A stretch of DNA of 64,000 nt from Chryseobacterium camelliae (GTDB lineage: Bacteria; Bacteroidota; Bacteroidia; Flavobacteriales; Weeksellaceae). The notes under the pieces are model-generated. The model was not told the origin of the DNA. It saw nothing but the letters and a program-made list of their open reading frames with translations, and ran no database searches. Each line of letters starts with the position of its first letter. Positions within the stretch are counted from its first letter, which is position 1. Both the position numbers and the translations under genes were made by a program. The stretch spans positions 3,038,001-3,102,000 of the forward strand of contig NZ_CP022986.1 of NCBI RefSeq assembly GCF_002770595.1, read 5' to 3'. Of the stretch, positions 61,307-64,000 are shown one piece after another.

Positions 61307-62236
61307 TTATGCTTGAATATTTAGAAATGTCGGTTTCTTTTGAGTGACCTGCTTAAGTATTTCTTTGAACCGACCTTCTTCCTTTGAAATTTTTCTGTAT
61401 TTCTGTAATAAATTTTTATAATCAATAAACTTACGTAATAATAGGGTCTTAACCATGCTTTGTGTAAGAGCTTTTTTTTCCTGTTGGAAAGAGTGGTCAA
61501 GGTTGGGATTCATAATATTGATCTCCACCCCCAAGTCTTCATAAACGGAATAATCAACCTTATTCAAAAACTGTTTGCCGTCATGCACAACTTTACTTCC
61601 CGGCACCAGTAGTGTTTTTTTTCCGTGGTAAGTGACCCTGTTGGCATATTCTGCATCTTCTCCATAATGAAAAAAGTACGGGTTGAACCCTCCTACCGTT
61701 TCAACAGTGCTTTTAGGCAGCAACCAATGCGCTGCATTGATGAATTTCAGCTCATAATAAGGTTTCAGATCCCGAAAATACAAGTCTGATATCAGGCGTG
61801 TGTGTTCAAAATTAGTAGCGATGTATTTATCCAGGAAAATGTCCAGTTTCTTTTCGCTTCCGTCAATATGCATCGGGCTCAGAATTCCTATTTCATCTTT
61901 ATCGGGATGGCTGTTATATACCGTAAGCAGGTTTTCAATACTGTCTCTGTACAGCCACGCATCCTGGTTCATCAGGTAAAAGAATTCTGCTCCGGATGCA
62001 TAGGCTGTTTCAATACCGATATTGTTCGCTTTACCAAAACCCAGGTTCTGTTCCGATTGAATTACATGTACTTCCGGAAAATTCGCATTGAGATATTCCT
62101 GAGTGCCGTCAGAAGATCCATTGTCGACTACAATACAGTTGACGTGTACGGAAGAATTTCTCAGGCTTCCAAAACATCTTTCCGCCCATTTCATGGCGTT
62201 GTAGGTAACGATAATGATGTAGATTTTCTGCGTCAT
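61307..62236 (-). CDS. GT2-family glycosyltransferase, rhamnosyltransferase-like
   Basis: 309 residues. IYIIIVTYNAMKWAERCFGSL, VDNGSSDGTQEYL, LGFGKANNIGIETA, the metal site FFYLMNQDAWL (NQDA in place of DxD), and NPYFFHYGEDAEYANRV with the catalytic ED. NQD replacement of DxD is usual for WcaE/rhamnosyltransferase-type GT2 proteins. It shares few features with the two other GT2 proteins near 55-57 kb. It starts 3 bases after the upstream SDR stop. Confidence 0.9.
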   Translation of the reverse strand: MTQKIYIIIVTYNAMKWAERCFGSLRNSSVHVNCIVVDNGSSDGTQEYLNANFPEVHVIQSEQNLGFGKANNIGIETAYASGAEFFYLMNQDAWLYRDSIENLLTVYNSHPDKDEIGILSPMHIDGSEKKLDIFLDKYIATNFEHTRLISDLYFRDLKPYYELKFINAAHWLLPKSTVETVGGFNPYFFHYGEDAEYANRVTYHGKKTLLVPGSKVVHDGKQFLNKVDYSVYEDLGVEINIMNPNLDHSFQQEKKALTQSMVKTLLLRKFIDYKNLLQKYRKISKEEGRFKEILKQVTQKKPTFLNIQA

Positions 62237-62239
62237 TTT

Positions 62240-62908
62240 TTAAATATATTTTTCTGCAAGCATCTTCAGGTATCTTTCGGGTGAGGTCTCTATAAAAAAA
62301 GTGTTTACTGCTTCCGTAAAGTCAACCTTATAAAAATCTCCCTCATCAGACTCAGTATAATCTGCCTCTGCACCGATATGTTCCTGTATAACATTTACAA
62401 TTGATTTCAAGTCATAATAATAAGGATAGGCGAAATTAACGGTATCATTACTGATCTCTGAGCAACGGCTGCTGACAAACCATGGAATATCATCGATGTC
62501 CAGCAGGAGTCTCCTTGCCCTGCGGTGAAGATTAAACTTAGATTCAGCTTTAATCTGGCTTTTAAGGAAATTAAAAAGAGTATTCGGATTGCCTCCTTTA
62601 CCCACGATATTCCCAATTCTTAAAATGATGTAGTTTTCTGCATTTTTCCTGATATAGTCTTCAAGCTTCAGCTTATGGATGATATACTGGCTGTCCTGTT
62701 TGGACTGGTCGTGAATGCTGAGGGTAGAAAAGTAAAATAACTTACTTTCTTTATTAGATTCGATACTTTTTTTAAGAAGCGAGAATTCCCTTTCAAATTC
62801 AGAGCTTCTGGTTTCCAGTGAATTCGAAACGCCTGAAGCAAAAAAGAGATGGGCTTCTGTGTCAATATGCTGTAATGAGGTGGCAATAAGTCCGTTTCCT
62901 ATAATCAT
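62240..62908 (-). CDS. NAD-dependent epimerase/dehydratase-like protein, short
   Basis: 222 residues, shorter than usual extended SDRs. Nucleotide-binding start MIIGNGLIATSLQ, then LFYFSTLSIHDQSKQDSQYIIHKLKLE, in which Ser and YxxxK can act as the SDR active site, and IILRIGNIVGKGGNPNTLFNFL. A part of the N-terminal Rossmann strand region is reduced. It may modify a nucleotide sugar or act as a reductase; a regulatory, non-catalytic role cannot be excluded. It overlaps the upstream gene by 4 bases. Confidence 0.72.
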   Translation of the reverse strand: MIIGNGLIATSLQHIDTEAHLFFASGVSNSLETRSSEFEREFSLLKKSIESNKESKLFYFSTLSIHDQSKQDSQYIIHKLKLEDYIRKNAENYIILRIGNIVGKGGNPNTLFNFLKSQIKAESKFNLHRRARRLLLDIDDIPWFVSSRCSEISNDTVNFAYPYYYDLKSIVNVIQEHIGAEADYTESDEGDFYKVDFTEAVNTFFIETSPERYLKMLAEKYI

Positions 62909-63870
62909 TTGTTGTGTGAGTTTGCTGTATGCATGAACCTTTTTATCAGGTTTCGTGCGATAAATATAGCGTAAGTTTTTTTTCTTTTTAATTTATGAAG
63001 AAAATAATTCTGTTCTTTCGAGATGGAAAATAAGAAAGATGTACGGTGGTACCTTCCGTAGGCAATGTCTTGATCGATGATATTTCTTCCGTTTTTTTCA
63101 AACTTTATCATTTTAGGATAATGCTGTGGAATCTCACCTTTAAGAAAATAAGTGCTAAGCTGTTTTCCTTTCAGTTTTAATTTGAAATTATAGAAATGTG
63201 CCATATCATTTGCTGAGATCATCAATATGCGGTAATCCTTTGATCTGTGCATAACGGTCATTGCAGCCTGGTAGGCAATGAGATAATCCAGCAGCCAGTC
63301 TTCTTTGATATTTTGCCTTCTTAAGGGATTATGCTTTATTTCAGGATAAAAGTTATGCGGATCCGGTGAGTAATAGCATTGTCTGAACTCCATATGCCAG
63401 TCATGGATCATTTTCCCGTTTTTGGGAGTGGCAATAAACCATGTCTCTAAAATAGGATATTCAAAGTCATTTGTAATGTGATCTGAGTAGAAACCTATCA
63501 GGTCGGCATTTGTCTGTGATTTTGAACGGTATAGCCAGTCCAGGTTTTCAGTGAGCATAATGCTGGCATCAATCCAGAATCCGCCAAAAGTATCCAATAT
63601 GGTAAGCCTGGTAAGATCCGTAAAATTAACGAAGGAAATATCTTCCCGGACCGTCATTTCTATGTCCGGCAAAAACTTTTTAACGGATGCTCTGTTCAAA
63701 ACATGGATTTCAAAATCAGGCAGGTATTTTTTCAGATTTCGCACACAGGCATTCACCAGAGGTGATTCTGTGGGATAGTCCCAGAATGACCAGATGATCT
63801 TAGGAATAGGTGCGGAATTCTGTGGTCCGTCTCCCCACAGGATTTCTTTATATTTTACCGGAGGCAGCAT
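62905..63870 (-). CDS. Capsular-polysaccharide-synthesis glycosyltransferase (Caps_synth/GT32-like)
   Basis: 321 residues. The start IPKIIWSFWDYPTESPLVNACVRNLKKYLPDFEIHVLN, followed by VNFTDLTRLTILDTFGGFWIDASIMLTEN, is the pattern of the Caps_synth family, whose GGxWxD core supplies the metal ligand. It should transfer a sugar in the cytoplasm. The end is basic (RNLIKRFMHTANSHNK). It overlaps the downstream SDR gene as ATGA, and lies 40 bases after the truncated gene at the right edge. Confidence 0.85.
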   Translation of the reverse strand: MLPPVKYKEILWGDGPQNSAPIPKIIWSFWDYPTESPLVNACVRNLKKYLPDFEIHVLNRASVKKFLPDIEMTVREDISFVNFTDLTRLTILDTFGGFWIDASIMLTENLDWLYRSKSQTNADLIGFYSDHITNDFEYPILETWFIATPKNGKMIHDWHMEFRQCYYSPDPHNFYPEIKHNPLRRQNIKEDWLLDYLIAYQAAMTVMHRSKDYRILMISANDMAHFYNFKLKLKGKQLSTYFLKGEIPQHYPKMIKFEKNGRNIIDQDIAYGRYHRTSFLFSISKEQNYFLHKLKRKKTYAIFIARNLIKRFMHTANSHNK

Positions 63871-63910
63871 TGTTTTTCTTTAATGTGTTATAAAAATGTT
63901 AACTGTACTT

Positions 63911-64000
63911 TCAGTATCTTATTCTGTAGTAGATCTGTTTCAGCTTTTTGATCTGTTTATCCCAAAGAGACTCATTCTGTTCTCTTACCAGCCGGTCAAA
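63911..64000 (-). CDS. C-terminal end of a gene running off the right edge
   Basis: Reading leftwards from the right edge on the reverse strand there is one open frame of 29 codons ending in a TGA at 63911-63913 (FDRLVREQNESLWDKQ, then IKKLKQIYYRIRY). It is charged and helix-like. Together with the operon spacing this suggests the C-terminus of another glycosyltransferase or similar locus gene, but the fragment is too short to name. Confidence 0.55.
   Translation of the reverse strand, partial: FDRLVREQNESLWDKQIKKLKQIYYRIRY

Noticed and set aside
1..64000. tRNA, rRNA, tmRNA and insertion sequences
   Set aside because: No cloverleaf-like gaps or transposase motifs were seen when reading the intergenic regions, but this was by eye only.

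Overview
The window is a chromosomal segment from a member of the Bacteroidota, most likely Chryseobacterium or a close relative in the Weeksellaceae. Evidence: TonB receptor/lipoprotein pairs, type IX secretion (T9SS) type B C-terminal sorting domains, an exosortase F pair, a GLPGLI-family protein, GH3-family and DUF6702-type proteins, and several upstream boxes of the form TAnnTTTG, the known -7 element of this phylum. No rRNA, tRNA, CRISPR array, IS element or prophage was seen, and no stretch over 300 bases lacks a gene.

Left part (1-18.3 kb): the C-terminal part of a TonB-dependent receptor with a DUF5689/choice-of-anchor-J lipoprotein; a reverse-strand cell-wall-sugar cluster (AmgK-like kinase, stand-alone RapZ C-terminal domain, MurU-like nucleotidyltransferase, LOG-family phosphoribohydrolase); the divergent exosortase pair xrtF plus its partner; an AT-richer patch with a 71-residue secreted peptide, a GLPGLI protein and an XRE regulator; a CDF metal transporter; asd; a second, complete TonB receptor; nadB-nadC with a nitroreductase.

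Middle part (18.3-46.7 kb): four paralogous secreted T9SS type B adhesin-like proteins, two with L-type-lectin heads and two with Cys-containing PPC-like heads, enclosing rnhA and dnaB; an MFS transporter, small secreted proteins and lipoproteins, a GH3 protein; mfd; two tandem paralogous lipoproteins; pth; a probable inorganic-carbon operon on the reverse strand (Can-type carbonic anhydrase, 99-residue membrane or secreted protein, SulP transporter, second carbonic anhydrase); an AraC-type membrane-anchored regulator and a DUF2306 protein.

Right part (46.7-64 kb): a surface polysaccharide locus running off the right edge. It encodes GT4, GT2, GT-D, exostosin-like and capsular-synthesis-type glycosyltransferases, a multi-spanning GT-C-like protein, three hexapeptide acyltransferases, an OafA-type acyltransferase, two methyltransferases, an asparagine-synthase-like amidotransferase and an SDR. 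Many genes overlap by 1-8 bases, which implies translational coupling. No clear flippase, chain-length regulator or export gene is in view, so the locus is incomplete here.

Most noteworthy: the head/tail mosaic among the four T9SS paralogues; an SSB-tail-like acidic C-terminus on DnaB; promoter boxes 3-4 bases from four start codons, suggesting leaderless mRNAs; the carbonic anhydrase-SulP operon with an undescribed small protein; and the peptide-hairpin-GLPGLI unit. Functions were assigned by reading motifs by eye, without database searches.
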